NCBI GenBank assembly: GCA_016124415.1
Contig: WGNS01000051.1
Coordinates: 1 to 35,690, forward strand
Length of the DNA: 35,690 bases
DNA from: Gammaproteobacteria bacterium
GTDB lineage: Bacteria; Pseudomonadota; Gammaproteobacteria; SZUA-140
Direction: 5' to 3'
Below are positions 25,549 through 34,567 of the stretch, in pieces (within the stretch, counting starts at the first letter, position 1; each line of letters opens with the position of its first letter). The position numbers and the translations under genes are program-made. The notes beneath the pieces are model-generated. The model was not told the origin of the DNA. It did no database searches and saw only the letters and a list, made by a program, of their open reading frames with translations.

Positions 25549-26022
25549 CTAATTGGGGAACTTCTCCTGGGCCTTGTTGAACAGGAACTGTCCCAGCACG
25601 CGCTCCATGACCAACGCCGACTGCGTCAGGCGGATCTCGCTGCCGTTCTTGAGATACTCCGTCTCGCCGCCGGGTTCCAGCCCGATGTACTTCTCGCCGA
25701 GCAGCCCCGCGGTGTAGATCGCAGCCGTCGTGTCGGTCGGGAACGCCTTGTAGCGACCGTCGATCTGCATGGTCACCTTGGCCTGATAGCGCTTTTCGTC
25801 GTAATCGATGCCCGTGACCCGGCCGACGCGCACGCCGCCGGCGTTGACCGGCGCCTGGACCTTGAGACCGCCGATCTCCTCGAAGCGAGCGGTCACCGTA
25901 TAGCCGTCCTTCGACGAGTAAGTGGCGAAGTTGCTCATTTTCATGGCCAACATGAAAAGGGCGGCCAGTCCCAACACCACGAACAGGCCCACTCCCGTCT
26001 CAAGTATCGTCGTCTTGTTCAT
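25549..26022 (-). CDS. mlaD: Phospholipid transport MCE-domain protein MlaD
   Basis: MlaD forms a hexameric ring anchored in the inner membrane that passes phospholipid between MlaC and MlaE. The 157-residue product has an N-terminal anchor (LETGVGLFVVLGLAALFMLA) and one MCE domain, with VTARFEEIGGLKVQAPVNAGGVRVGRVTGI and GLLGEKYIGLEPGG, then a C-terminal helix. The ATG at 26020-26022 is preferred over the GTG just before it, with AGGAA upstream. It is 83 bp after mlaE. Confidence 0.94.
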   Translation of the reverse strand: MNKTTILETGVGLFVVLGLAALFMLAMKMSNFATYSSKDGYTVTARFEEIGGLKVQAPVNAGGVRVGRVTGIDYDEKRYQAKVTMQIDGRYKAFPTDTTAAIYTAGLLGEKYIGLEPGGETEYLKNGSEIRLTQSALVMERVLGQFLFNKAQEKFPN

Positions 26023-26105
26023 CACTCAAGTTCCTCATTGGGACGTCTCGATACGCCCCTTGCCGAAAATTTTGTTTTCCTACGTTCATGCTCAGTTCGC
26101 CGCCG

Positions 26106-26885
26106 TCACTTGTTGAACATCATTGCGGTCAACAGGAAATCCAGGGCCAGCACCGACAGCGAGGCGGCCACCACCGTGCGCGTCGTCGCCCGGCTCACGC
26201 CCTCCGTCGTCGGCACGGAGTCGAAGCCCTCGTAGACCGCGATCCAAGTCACGACGACGCCGAACACGATGCTCTTGATGACGCCGTTGAGTACGTCGTC
26301 GCGCCAATCGATCTGGGCCTGCATTTGGGACCAAAACGCCCCTTCGTCGACCCCGAGCAGACCGACGCCGACGAAGTAGGCGCCCCAGATGCCCACGGCG
26401 CTGAAGATCGCGGCCAACAGCGGCATCGAGATGATGCCGGCCAAGAGCCTGGGCGCCACGACCCTGCGAATCGGGTCCACCGCCATCATCTCCATACCGG
26501 CCAGCTGCTCGGTGGCCTTCATGAGCCCGATCTCGGCCGTGAGCGCCGAACCCGCGCGGCCCGCAAACAAAAGGCCCGCGACGACGGGCCCCAGTTCCCG
26601 GACCAGCGAAAGGGCCACGACCGGACCCAACGCCGCCTCGGCGCCGAAATCGACCAGCGTGTTATACATCTGCAGGCCCAAGACCATGCCGACATTGAGC
26701 CCGGACACCAGGATGATCAGCAGCGACAGCACGCCAACCGAATACAACTGCATGACCACTTCACGCGGGTGTCGGAGCAGGAGTTCGTGCATGCCGAACA
26801 GGATCTGCACCAAAAAGATCAGCGAACGGCCCATTCTGGCCATGATGCCCAACCACCAGTGCCCGAGATTACGCAACATCGTCAT
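26106..26885 (-). CDS. mlaE: Phospholipid ABC transporter permease MlaE
   Basis: MlaE is the membrane permease of the Mla phospholipid transporter. The 259-residue product has about six hydrophobic segments and the permease signatures REVVMQLYSVGVLSLLI, RELGPVVAGLLFAGRAGSALTAEIG and MKATEQLAGMEMMAVDPIRRVVAPRLLAG. ATG 26883-26885 overlaps the mlaF stop codon (TGATG), a coupled arrangement. Length matches E. coli MlaE (260). Confidence 0.95.
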   Translation of the reverse strand: MTMLRNLGHWWLGIMARMGRSLIFLVQILFGMHELLLRHPREVVMQLYSVGVLSLLIILVSGLNVGMVLGLQMYNTLVDFGAEAALGPVVALSLVRELGPVVAGLLFAGRAGSALTAEIGLMKATEQLAGMEMMAVDPIRRVVAPRLLAGIISMPLLAAIFSAVGIWGAYFVGVGLLGVDEGAFWSQMQAQIDWRDDVLNGVIKSIVFGVVVTWIAVYEGFDSVPTTEGVSRATTRTVVAASLSVLALDFLLTAMMFNK

Positions 26886-27718
26886 CAGGCGGTCACCATC
26901 CCGAACAGATCGTCGTCGATCGGATCGGCCGGATAGTGGAACGGCACAGGGCCGTCGGGCGCTCCCTGCATGAACTGGCGGACCCACGGCGACTCGTTGG
27001 TCTTCATCGCGTCGGGCGCGCCCTCGCCCACGACCTTGCCGCCGGACAGAACGTAGAGATAGTCGGAGATCGACGAGGCCTCCTGGACGTCATGCGAGAT
27101 CACGATGCTCGTCAGGCCGAGTGTGTCGTTGAGCTGACGGATCAGCTTCATGATGACGCCGACCGTGATCGGATCCTGGCCCGTAAAGGGTTCGTCGTAC
27201 ATGATCATCATCGGATCAAGGACGATGGTGCGGGCCAGCGCGACCCGGCGCGCCATGCCGCCCGACAGTTCCGCCGGCATCAGGTCCCTCGCCCCGCGCA
27301 GGCCCACTGCCTCGAGCTTCATGAGGACGATATTGCGAATGAGTTTTTCCGGCAGGCGGGTATGTTCGCGTAGCGGAAAGGCGACGTTGTCGTAGACGCT
27401 CAGGCCCGTGAACAGCGCGCCGGTCTGAAACAAGAGCCCGATCCGACGCCGCAGGTCGTAAAGCCCCTGGCGCGACAGTTTCGGGACGTGGCGACCGTCG
27501 ACGACGACCTCGCCGCTCTGCGGCTTGATCTGCCCGCCGATGAGCCTGAGCAATGTCGTCTTGCCGGTTCCGCTGGGCCCCATGATGGTCGTGACCTGGC
27601 CGCGTTTGATCTCGACATCCACCCCGTCGAAGATCTTCCTCCCACCGTAGCCGAACTTGAGATCCCGGATCGAAACGAGCGACGGCAAGGCAGCCCGGCT
27701 GGCATCGATTTCACTCAT
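26885..27718 (-). CDS. mlaF: Phospholipid ABC transporter ATP-binding protein MlaF
   Basis: MlaF powers the Mla transporter. The 277-residue product has Walker A MGPSGTGKTT (about 46-55), a Q-loop in LLFQTGALF, the ABC signature LSGGMARRVALAR, Walker B MIMYDEPFTGQDP and the switch His in SHDVQEA. The C-terminal VRQFMQGAPDGPVPFHYPA matches the E. coli tail that contacts MlaF dimer partners. I chose ATG 27716-27718 (MSEIDASRAA); a GTG at 27736 with AAGGA upstream is an alternative. It follows the nitrilase gene by 17 bp. Confidence 0.94.
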   Translation of the reverse strand: MSEIDASRAALPSLVSIRDLKFGYGGRKIFDGVDVEIKRGQVTTIMGPSGTGKTTLLRLIGGQIKPQSGEVVVDGRHVPKLSRQGLYDLRRRIGLLFQTGALFTGLSVYDNVAFPLREHTRLPEKLIRNIVLMKLEAVGLRGARDLMPAELSGGMARRVALARTIVLDPMMIMYDEPFTGQDPITVGVIMKLIRQLNDTLGLTSIVISHDVQEASSISDYLYVLSGGKVVGEGAPDAMKTNESPWVRQFMQGAPDGPVPFHYPADPIDDDLFGMVTA

Positions 27719-27735
27719 GTCAGGGCCTGTTAACA

Positions 27736-28566
27736 CTAATTGTCCTTCGAAAGTGTCTGCCACCGCCTGTGGCTGATGGACGGGAAACGTTCCCTGATTC
27801 TTCGCACCAGCTTCAGGTCGATCTCGGCGCCGACGATCCCCGCGCCATTATCCAGCTCATCGAGGATGGTCCCCCATGGATCGACGATCATACTGTGCCC
27901 ATAGGTTTCACGTCCGTTCAGATGATAGCCGCCCTGGGCCGACGCGACCAGATAACACTGGTTCTCGATGGCGCGGGCCCGAATCAGGGATTCCCAGTGC
28001 GCCTTTCCGGTATAGGCCGTGAACGCCGACGGCAGCGCGATGATCTCGGCGCCGAGGTCGAGCATGGAGCGGAACAGCTCCGGGAAACGGAGGTCGTAGC
28101 AAATCGCAAGGCCGAGGCGGCCGACCGGCGTGTCGACGACCGTGACGCCGCGACCGGGCTCGATGATGGCCGACTCGGTGTATTCCTCGCCGGACCCCTC
28201 GATCTGGACGTCGAACAGATGGATCTTATCGTAACGGGCCTTGACCTCTCCGGCGCTGTCGTAGACCAGGCAGGAGGCGGATACCTTGCCGGCGCCGGCG
28301 GTCTTCAGCGGAATAGTGCCGCCGACGATCCAGATCCCGTGCTGCTTGGCCATCCGCGACAGAAAATCCTGCATCGGGCCGCTGCCCTCAGGTTCCCCGG
28401 CCTTGACCTTGTCGGCCTCGGACATGCCCATGACGGCGAAATTCTCCGGCAGCACCACGAGCTTGGCGCCGGACTCCACGGCTCTAGCCAAAAGACGCTC
28501 GACTTCGATCAGGTTGGCGCCGACGTTGGGCCCGGAGGCCATTTGAATAGCGACGATCCGATTCAT
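27736..28566 (-). CDS. Carbon-nitrogen hydrolase of the Nit/deaminated-glutathione amidase type
   Basis: This nitrilase-superfamily enzyme most resembles the Nit1/omega-amidase branch, which includes deaminated glutathione amidase. The 276-residue product carries the triad Glu41 (VLPENFAVMG), Lys114 (YDKIHLFDV) and Cys156 (AICYDLRFPE), in the expected order. The start MNRIVAIQMASGPNV fits the family; a TTG five codons upstream lies beside AGGAG but gives an unusual N-terminus. The gene conventionally follows yhdP in gammaproteobacteria, and does here (25 bp). The exact substrate is inferred from family only. Confidence 0.88.
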   Translation of the reverse strand: MNRIVAIQMASGPNVGANLIEVERLLARAVESGAKLVVLPENFAVMGMSEADKVKAGEPEGSGPMQDFLSRMAKQHGIWIVGGTIPLKTAGAGKVSASCLVYDSAGEVKARYDKIHLFDVQIEGSGEEYTESAIIEPGRGVTVVDTPVGRLGLAICYDLRFPELFRSMLDLGAEIIALPSAFTAYTGKAHWESLIRARAIENQCYLVASAQGGYHLNGRETYGHSMIVDPWGTILDELDNGAGIVGAEIDLKLVRRIRERFPSISHRRWQTLSKDN

Positions 28567-28591
28567 CTTGTTGTAAATCAACTCCTGCTTG

Positions 28592-31500
28592 TCATTTTTT
28601 TTGTGGTTGCTCTCTCACCGTCACGGTCGTGGGTGAACTCCAGGGCCCGGTCACGTGGTAGCGGACCTGCGTAATCTTAGCAAGGTCGTGCTGAAATATC
28701 CTTTCGAAAATCAGTACGGCCGCGCCGACGCCAAGACCTCCGGCCAACGCGCCGGCGACCGGCAGTCCCGAGCCGACGTGCGGACTGACGATGACGTCCT
28801 GATCATACTGCTTGGCGGCTAGGTCAGTCGCACCCTTGATTTCGATGCGCGCCGACGGCCCGTCCAGATAGAGATTCTGGGTCCTGGCCACGCCATTGGT
28901 GAGATCGAGGTCCCCTTCGATGCGATCGAAGGCGTAACCCCGGCGCAGAACATCGCTGAAATCCATGAACAGGCGGCGCGGCAGCGTTTGGAGACTGAAC
29001 AAACCGATGATTCGTCCCGCCCCAGGCTCGATCTCCAGCATGCGGCCGTCTTGAAACAATACACTGATATGGCCGCCCAAGGTAGACCACGCGAAATCCG
29101 CCGGGCGTCCGGGCCAATGGAAGGTCGCGGTACTCTCGCCGAGCCCCTGGCTGATCAAACCCGGGAAACCCAAACCCTGCAGGGTACCCCCGAGGTCTTT
29201 GGTCGTAAAATGGGAGCTGAATTCAGACGCGTTTTTGCCGTCCTTTTCGGTCCATACGCCTTGAATCTCGGTACGCGACTCCGGACGTTCGAGCAAGAGC
29301 TTGCGGATCTCGAGGCCGTCGGGGTTCGGGACCGCCGAAAGCGTCATGCCGCCGAGTTGCATGTCCGCGAAGATCAGCGACTTGCTCGTGACCTCCAGCG
29401 CGGGGATCTCGTGCGCCGAGACCGGCTCGCCGGCACCCTGCCCCTGTCGTTCGGCGGGGAGGACCAGATGATCCAGGGTCGCCTTAAGCGGCCGCGCCTT
29501 GAGCGGCAGCGGAAATTCGATTTGCCCTGCGAGATTCGGCCCTTTGACGTCGAAATGCCAATCCGATTTAAGCAGCTTCCCCGAGACCGATGCCTTCGGG
29601 AAATGATGCCCCGCGAGCGCAAGGTCGTCGACCGAGGCGTCGACGCTGGTCAGCTGCGAGCCGGCGTCGCCTTTCGCCTTCCCGGAAACGGAATCCGCCA
29701 ATTTCAGCCAGGGCCCGAGATTAAGCTGATCCAAGTGGCCGGTGAGGCGGACCCCGGGTTCCTTGACGAGACGCGGACGCCCCTTGCCCCAATGGATACT
29801 CGCCCGCTGCACCTTCATGTCGCCGTCGAGATCGAGCAATCCGGACAGGGATTGACCGTACTTCACGGCGACCGGACGCCCGACGCGCTGCGGCAATCGC
29901 ATCTCCAGCGAAAAAGCGGAGGCCGCAGCCGCCTCCTTCGCGATCGGATAGGGTACGGTGACGGTCACGCCCTTGAGGTTCGAACTGATGCGCAAGAGAG
30001 GGTCCTCGGCCTTGGGATCCGAAATGTCCGACAGATCCAACGTCGCCCGCCAATCGGTGCGCCCGGCAATCAAACCGCCGGGGATACCGCCGAGGATAGC
30101 GCCCGCCTGCTTGTCGTCGATGTTTCCCGTGGCCTGAAAACGGGTGACCCGACGGTCCTTGGCGACCGATTGCCGGGAGATATCGATCCGGCTGTCGACC
30201 CCCATGAGACGGGCGCGGATGCCGCGCGCCCGAACGTCGCTTTCGGTAAATCCGAGCAGGCCGTTGATGCCCTCGATCGCGAACCCCGCCTTGGCGAGGT
30301 CCAGCGTCCCGTCGCGAAACCTGAGACGTCCTTCCACATGCGTGTCGAGCACATGGGTCAGCGGGATATCGAGCGCCAGGTCCAGCTCGCTGCCTCCAGC
30401 GCCGTGAGAACCCGTCGCGAAGTCGCCCAGGACCTCGTTGACCGGGCTGTGTTCAATGAATTCCAGTCCCTGCTGAACGGAGCCGGAGGCCTTTCCGCTC
30501 AGTTTCAAAACGGGCAAGTCTCCGTAGAGATCGCTGATCTTGGCGGTTACATCGTGAACCGCGAGACCATGACTTTCGCCGGAATCGGCCTTGATCAACA
30601 ACGCGTCGGCCGTAAATTCGAGGTTGCCGTCTATGTCGTTGATCCGCGGCCACCCCGGCGCGAAATCCAGGGCCACGCCCCGCACGTCCGCCTTGATGCC
30701 GAAACGGCCCTCGCCGTGTTCGAACGGGAAGCGATCCAAGGGCCCCTCCAACACGAAGCTCGCCCTCGGCACATCGCCCTTGGTGAAGGCCTGATCGAGC
30801 CAGGCGACGGCATCCTTGTTCATGATCTTGGCGGGGAGATACCGGGACACGCGCGTACCGCCGCCGGGGGCCTTGGCGTCTAATTTGATGTTCAAGTCGG
30901 GGCTTCCGTCTGTCGGCAGGATCGCCCCCATGCCGCCATGCGCGCTGAGATCGGGACTGGTCATTCTCAGGTTCGTGACGGCGAGCGCCGTCCCCTGAGC
31001 ATCCCGCCGCCAATCCAGGCGGGCCGACAACTGCGTGACCGGCAACGGCGTACGGAACCAGGCGGTGGCGACCTCGGTATCCTTGAGTTCCAGGCGCAGA
31101 GTGCCCGCCTCGTCATCGGCAACCAACCGGCCGGACAGATGTTCGAAGCCGGGCAAATTGTCGCTGCCCTTGGCGTGGATGTCATCAAACTCGCCCTCGA
31201 TCGAAAACTTCGGCGCATCGCCCGGACGATAAACCAGATGCACGTTATCGAGGCGACCGTCAAAAGCGGCGCGCTTGAGGGAAGGCTCCATGGATGACGG
31301 CACCGCACCGCTCAAACGCACGACATCGACCAGCCCCTTGACCGCGAGCTTGTCGGCGCGGATATCGTATTCCGCTGTTTCGCCGTCCTTACCCGAAATC
31401 ACCGTCAACTCGGCCCGCGTAGGCGCGTCGTCGATCTGCAAATCGGGCAGGGATAGACCCCAGCCCGTATCCTGGCGTCGCCATTGAATCGATCCCGCCA

Positions 31501-32404
31501 GGCGCTTCCACTCCAACTCAGGAGCAACGTCTCCTTGCTCACCCGTAGCATTGCGGACGCGGAGATCGGCCGCGACCAAGCGCCCATAGGTATCCTGGAG
31601 GCGCCCGGACCGCCAATGCGACCACAGCCGCATGCCCACCTTCCCCGACAGCAGTTCGAATCCGGACAGATCATGCCCGCCGAGCCACGGCGCCAGGTTG
31701 ACCCCCAACGCCTCGGTATACCCCCGCCCGCTCCAGTTCGGCGACGTCAGATCGCCGACGAGATCCAGCGAAAATCGGATATCGGGAAAGGCCTCGGAAC
31801 TCAGACGGACGTCGCCGTCGATCAGATGCCGGGTGCCCGCGTTGTAGAGTTCGAGATTGACGTGCCGCACGAGCTGCGGATGGTCGGGACGGGCCTGATT
31901 GATCCAGCGGATGTCCGATTGCCTCACGGAGATCGTGCCCTGCTCAAAGAGCCAACGGATAAACGTATCGCCGCCGGTCGCATCCCCCGCCGCCGAACCA
32001 TTGTCGGCCAGACCCTCGAGACCGATGCGTCCATCGAGTCTGCGCGCCAGCGTGAGCTTCGCCCCGGAGATCTCGATCCTGTCGAAAACCAGCGCGCCGT
32101 TAAGGAGGCTCTGCCAAAGATTCATGCTGACCTTGACCTCCTCGCTCCTGAGGAGATCGGCCCCGCGACCCTTGTCGTAAACGCGCACCTGGCTCAAGGT
32201 CAACAACGGCCCCATGCCGTGCCAGCTCGCCCCGAAATGGCCGATCGTGACTGGCTGCCCGGTGCTGCGGGCGATCTCGTCCTCCAGGTTGTGGCGATAG
32301 TCGTTGAGATGGGGTAGCGCGAAACGCAGTGCGGTCACGAGGATCGCAACGACGACGATGATCTCGGCGGCGACGTGCCAGCATCGTTTCAGGGTGTAGC
32401 GCAT
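28592..32404 (-). CDS. yhdP: AsmA-like phospholipid-transport protein YhdP
   Basis: YhdP is a very large AsmA-family protein that bridges inner and outer membrane and helps carry phospholipid to the outer membrane. The 1270-residue product (E. coli about 1266) has one N-terminal anchor (WHVAAEIIVVVAILVTALRFAL, about 9-30), a long beta-rich periplasmic body with repeating AsmA/DUF3971-type segments, and a C-terminal region (GGHISVLFQDGRMLEIEPGAGRIIGLFSLQTLPRR) typical of the AsmA_2 domain. A second hydrophobic stretch near 1230 (VAGALAGGLGVGAAVLIF) precedes the end. It is 57 bp after rng and 25 bp before the nitrilase. Confidence 0.93.
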   Translation of the reverse strand: MRYTLKRCWHVAAEIIVVVAILVTALRFALPHLNDYRHNLEDEIARSTGQPVTIGHFGASWHGMGPLLTLSQVRVYDKGRGADLLRSEEVKVSMNLWQSLLNGALVFDRIEISGAKLTLARRLDGRIGLEGLADNGSAAGDATGGDTFIRWLFEQGTISVRQSDIRWINQARPDHPQLVRHVNLELYNAGTRHLIDGDVRLSSEAFPDIRFSLDLVGDLTSPNWSGRGYTEALGVNLAPWLGGHDLSGFELLSGKVGMRLWSHWRSGRLQDTYGRLVAADLRVRNATGEQGDVAPELEWKRLAGSIQWRRQDTGWGLSLPDLQIDDAPTRAELTVISGKDGETAEYDIRADKLAVKGLVDVVRLSGAVPSSMEPSLKRAAFDGRLDNVHLVYRPGDAPKFSIEGEFDDIHAKGSDNLPGFEHLSGRLVADDEAGTLRLELKDTEVATAWFRTPLPVTQLSARLDWRRDAQGTALAVTNLRMTSPDLSAHGGMGAILPTDGSPDLNIKLDAKAPGGGTRVSRYLPAKIMNKDAVAWLDQAFTKGDVPRASFVLEGPLDRFPFEHGEGRFGIKADVRGVALDFAPGWPRINDIDGNLEFTADALLIKADSGESHGLAVHDVTAKISDLYGDLPVLKLSGKASGSVQQGLEFIEHSPVNEVLGDFATGSHGAGGSELDLALDIPLTHVLDTHVEGRLRFRDGTLDLAKAGFAIEGINGLLGFTESDVRARGIRARLMGVDSRIDISRQSVAKDRRVTRFQATGNIDDKQAGAILGGIPGGLIAGRTDWRATLDLSDISDPKAEDPLLRISSNLKGVTVTVPYPIAKEAAAASAFSLEMRLPQRVGRPVAVKYGQSLSGLLDLDGDMKVQRASIHWGKGRPRLVKEPGVRLTGHLDQLNLGPWLKLADSVSGKAKGDAGSQLTSVDASVDDLALAGHHFPKASVSGKLLKSDWHFDVKGPNLAGQIEFPLPLKARPLKATLDHLVLPAERQGQGAGEPVSAHEIPALEVTSKSLIFADMQLGGMTLSAVPNPDGLEIRKLLLERPESRTEIQGVWTEKDGKNASEFSSHFTTKDLGGTLQGLGFPGLISQGLGESTATFHWPGRPADFAWSTLGGHISVLFQDGRMLEIEPGAGRIIGLFSLQTLPRRLFMDFSDVLRRGYAFDRIEGDLDLTNGVARTQNLYLDGPSARIEIKGATDLAAKQYDQDVIVSPHVGSGLPVAGALAGGLGVGAAVLIFERIFQHDLAKITQVRYHVTGPWSSPTTVTVREQPQKK

Positions 32405-32461
32405 CCTTGTCAGCCCGCGCCAGAATCGGAAACGCGACCCGGCTTGAAAGCGTTCCCGGAT

Positions 32462-33922
32462 TTACATGGGCACGACATCGAACTGATCCTGGGCGTACAG
32501 CGGCTCGGCCTGGAGTTTGATCGGCCGCCCGATGAAGGCTTCCAGCTCGGCGACGCTGTTGGATTCCTCCTCGAGGAGACGGTCGACGACCTCAACGGCC
32601 GCCAGGATCAGGTATTGCCCGACATCGAACTGCCGGGCCTCTCTCAGCAGTTCGCGGAAGATCTCGTAGCAGATCGTCTCGAGCGTCTTGACGACCCCCT
32701 GTCCGCCGCAGATGGCGCAGGGCTCGCAAAGGATATGCCCCAGACTTTCACGGGTACGCTCGCGCGTCATCTCGACGAGCCCGAGCGGCGACACGTCACA
32801 GATATGGTGGCGCGCGCGGTCGTTCTTCATGCTGTTGCTCAATGCGCGCAGGACCTGTTCCTTGTGCGCGGATTCCTTCATGTCGATGAAGTCCAGAATG
32901 ATGATGCCGCCGAGGTTACGCAACCGAAGCTGACGGCCGATGGCCTGGGCGGCCTCGAGATTGGTCTTGAAGATGGTCTCTTCGAGATTGCGCTGGCCGA
33001 CGTAGGTACCCGTGTTGACGTCTACCGTGACCATAGCCTCGGTCTGCTCGATGTAGAGATAGCCGCCGGACTTGAGCTGGACGCGCTTGCTGAGCGCCCG
33101 GTTGATCTCGTCCTCGACCGAGTAAAGGTCAAAGATCGGCCGCTCGCCGGGATAGTGTTCGATGCGCGGCAGGAGCTGGGGGATGAAGGTCTCGACGAAG
33201 TTCATGACCATGCGATAGGCCTCGCGCGAGTCGATCCGGACCTTGTAGATCTCGGCCTCGGGAAGGTCGCGCAGCACGGCGATCACAAGCGGCATGGCCT
33301 CGCGCACGAGCGTGGCCGGTTTGGCGTTGGCGGCAGTCTTCTGGATCGACCCCCAGACCTTTTTCAAAAAGGCCCTATCGCCGGCCACGGACTCGCGACT
33401 GGCGCCCTCGGCCGCCGTCCTGACGATGAAGCCGGACTCTCCGTCCTCGGCGCGCAGCTCCTCCATCAGGGTCTTGAGCCGCACCCGCTCCTCCTCGTCC
33501 TCGATCTTTTGCGATATGCCGTCGCTGTTGGCGCCCGGCATGTAAACGAGATAGCGCGAGGGAATCGAGATCTGCGTCGTGAGCCTCGCCCCTTTGGTGC
33601 CGAGCGGGTCCTTGATGACCTGGACCAGGACCTCCTGACCCTCACGCAACTTGGCGTTGATGTCGCGTTCGATCTCCACGCCGTTTTCTCCGTATACCGG
33701 CCGGATGTCGGATTCGTGCAGAAAGGCGGTCCGCGCGAGGTTCAGGTCGACGAAGGCCGCCTGCATGCCGGGCAGGACCCGTTGTACCGACCCTTTATAG
33801 ATATTTCCGACCAGTCCCCGGCGGCTGCTGCGCTCGATATAGACCTCCTGAAGGAGGCCGTTTTCGACTATCGCGATGCGGGTCTCCTGAGGGGTCACGT
33901 TGACCAGGATCTCGTCACTCAT
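32462..33922 (-). CDS. rng: Ribonuclease G
   Basis: RNase G is a single-strand endoribonuclease that matures the 5' end of 16S rRNA and cuts some mRNAs. The 486-residue product has the S1 RNA-binding domain at about 37-125 (GNIYKGSVQRVLPGMQAAFVDL), the catalytic Asp301 (VDVNTG) and Asp344 (ILDFIDM), and a Zn-link-like CEPCAICGGQG at 399-409. It lacks the long C-terminal scaffold of RNase E, and length fits RNase G (489 in E. coli). It overlaps maf by four bases (ATGA). Confidence 0.95.
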   Translation of the reverse strand: MSDEILVNVTPQETRIAIVENGLLQEVYIERSSRRGLVGNIYKGSVQRVLPGMQAAFVDLNLARTAFLHESDIRPVYGENGVEIERDINAKLREGQEVLVQVIKDPLGTKGARLTTQISIPSRYLVYMPGANSDGISQKIEDEEERVRLKTLMEELRAEDGESGFIVRTAAEGASRESVAGDRAFLKKVWGSIQKTAANAKPATLVREAMPLVIAVLRDLPEAEIYKVRIDSREAYRMVMNFVETFIPQLLPRIEHYPGERPIFDLYSVEDEINRALSKRVQLKSGGYLYIEQTEAMVTVDVNTGTYVGQRNLEETIFKTNLEAAQAIGRQLRLRNLGGIIILDFIDMKESAHKEQVLRALSNSMKNDRARHHICDVSPLGLVEMTRERTRESLGHILCEPCAICGGQGVVKTLETICYEIFRELLREARQFDVGQYLILAAVEVVDRLLEEESNSVAELEAFIGRPIKLQAEPLYAQDQFDVVPM

Positions 33923-34545
33923 GGGTCCTTGTTCTCAATCGTTGAATGGGAATGGGTTGCGAAAGGTTCGATACCGTAATCTGACAGCAAAATCGAGACA
34001 TCGTGCAACGGCAGCCCCATGATGCCCGTATAACTGCCGTGAATGGATTCGATGAAGGTCGCGCCGAGGCCCTGGACGCCATAGGCGCCGGCCTTGTCTG
34101 CGGGTTCGCCGGTCTCCCAATAGGCCTCCGCCTCACCCGGGGCAAACTCGCGAAAGTCGACCTCGCTGCGGTTCAAGGCCGAGCGTTCCCGTCCATCGGG
34201 ACCGATCAAATGCAGGGCCGTAAGCACGGTATGCCTTTGCCCCGAAAGGCGATTCAGCATGGCGATGCCGTCGGCGCGACCCGTCGGCTTGCCGAGGATC
34301 TCGCCATGGATGATCACGACCGTGTCGGCGGCCAGCACGAGACGGCGCCCTCCGACCGCGGGACTTTTGAAAACGACCCGGGCCTTCTCGGCGGCGAGAC
34401 GGCGGACATGTTCTTCTGCCGTCTCACCGGGCAGGAGACGCTCATCGAGATCGGCCGGCATGACTTCGAAATCGACGCCGATCTGGGTCAGCAGTTGCCG
34501 CCGGCGTGGTGACTGGGAGGCCAGGATCAGCTTGGCGCCGGACAT
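33919..34545 (-). CDS. maf: Maf-family nucleoside triphosphate pyrophosphatase (YhdE type)
   Basis: Maf proteins hydrolyse nucleoside triphosphates; the YhdE type prefers dTTP and UTP and modified forms. The 208-residue product starts MSGAKLILASQSPRRRQLL, with the SPRR nucleotide-binding motif, VLAADTVV (catalytic Asp), and DKAGAYGVQGLGATFIESIHGSYTGIMGLPL near the end. Similarity is to E. coli YhdE rather than YceF. The open frame extends upstream, antisense to nothing real, but the family start is at 34543-34545. It is 22 bp after parC and overlaps rng. Confidence 0.93.
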   Translation of the reverse strand: MSGAKLILASQSPRRRQLLTQIGVDFEVMPADLDERLLPGETAEEHVRRLAAEKARVVFKSPAVGGRRLVLAADTVVIIHGEILGKPTGRADGIAMLNRLSGQRHTVLTALHLIGPDGRERSALNRSEVDFREFAPGEAEAYWETGEPADKAGAYGVQGLGATFIESIHGSYTGIMGLPLHDVSILLSDYGIEPFATHSHSTIENKDP

Positions 34546-34567
34546 CTGATTCGTGCGACCGGGCGAC

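Noticed and set aside
28988-30883. A 631-codon plus-strand frame opposite yhdP
   Set aside because: No domains were recognised, and it lies wholly inside yhdP, whose length and motifs are normal.
28592-32404. yhdP as a possible fusion or novel giant secreted protein
   Set aside because: Length, single anchor and C-terminal region match ordinary YhdP.
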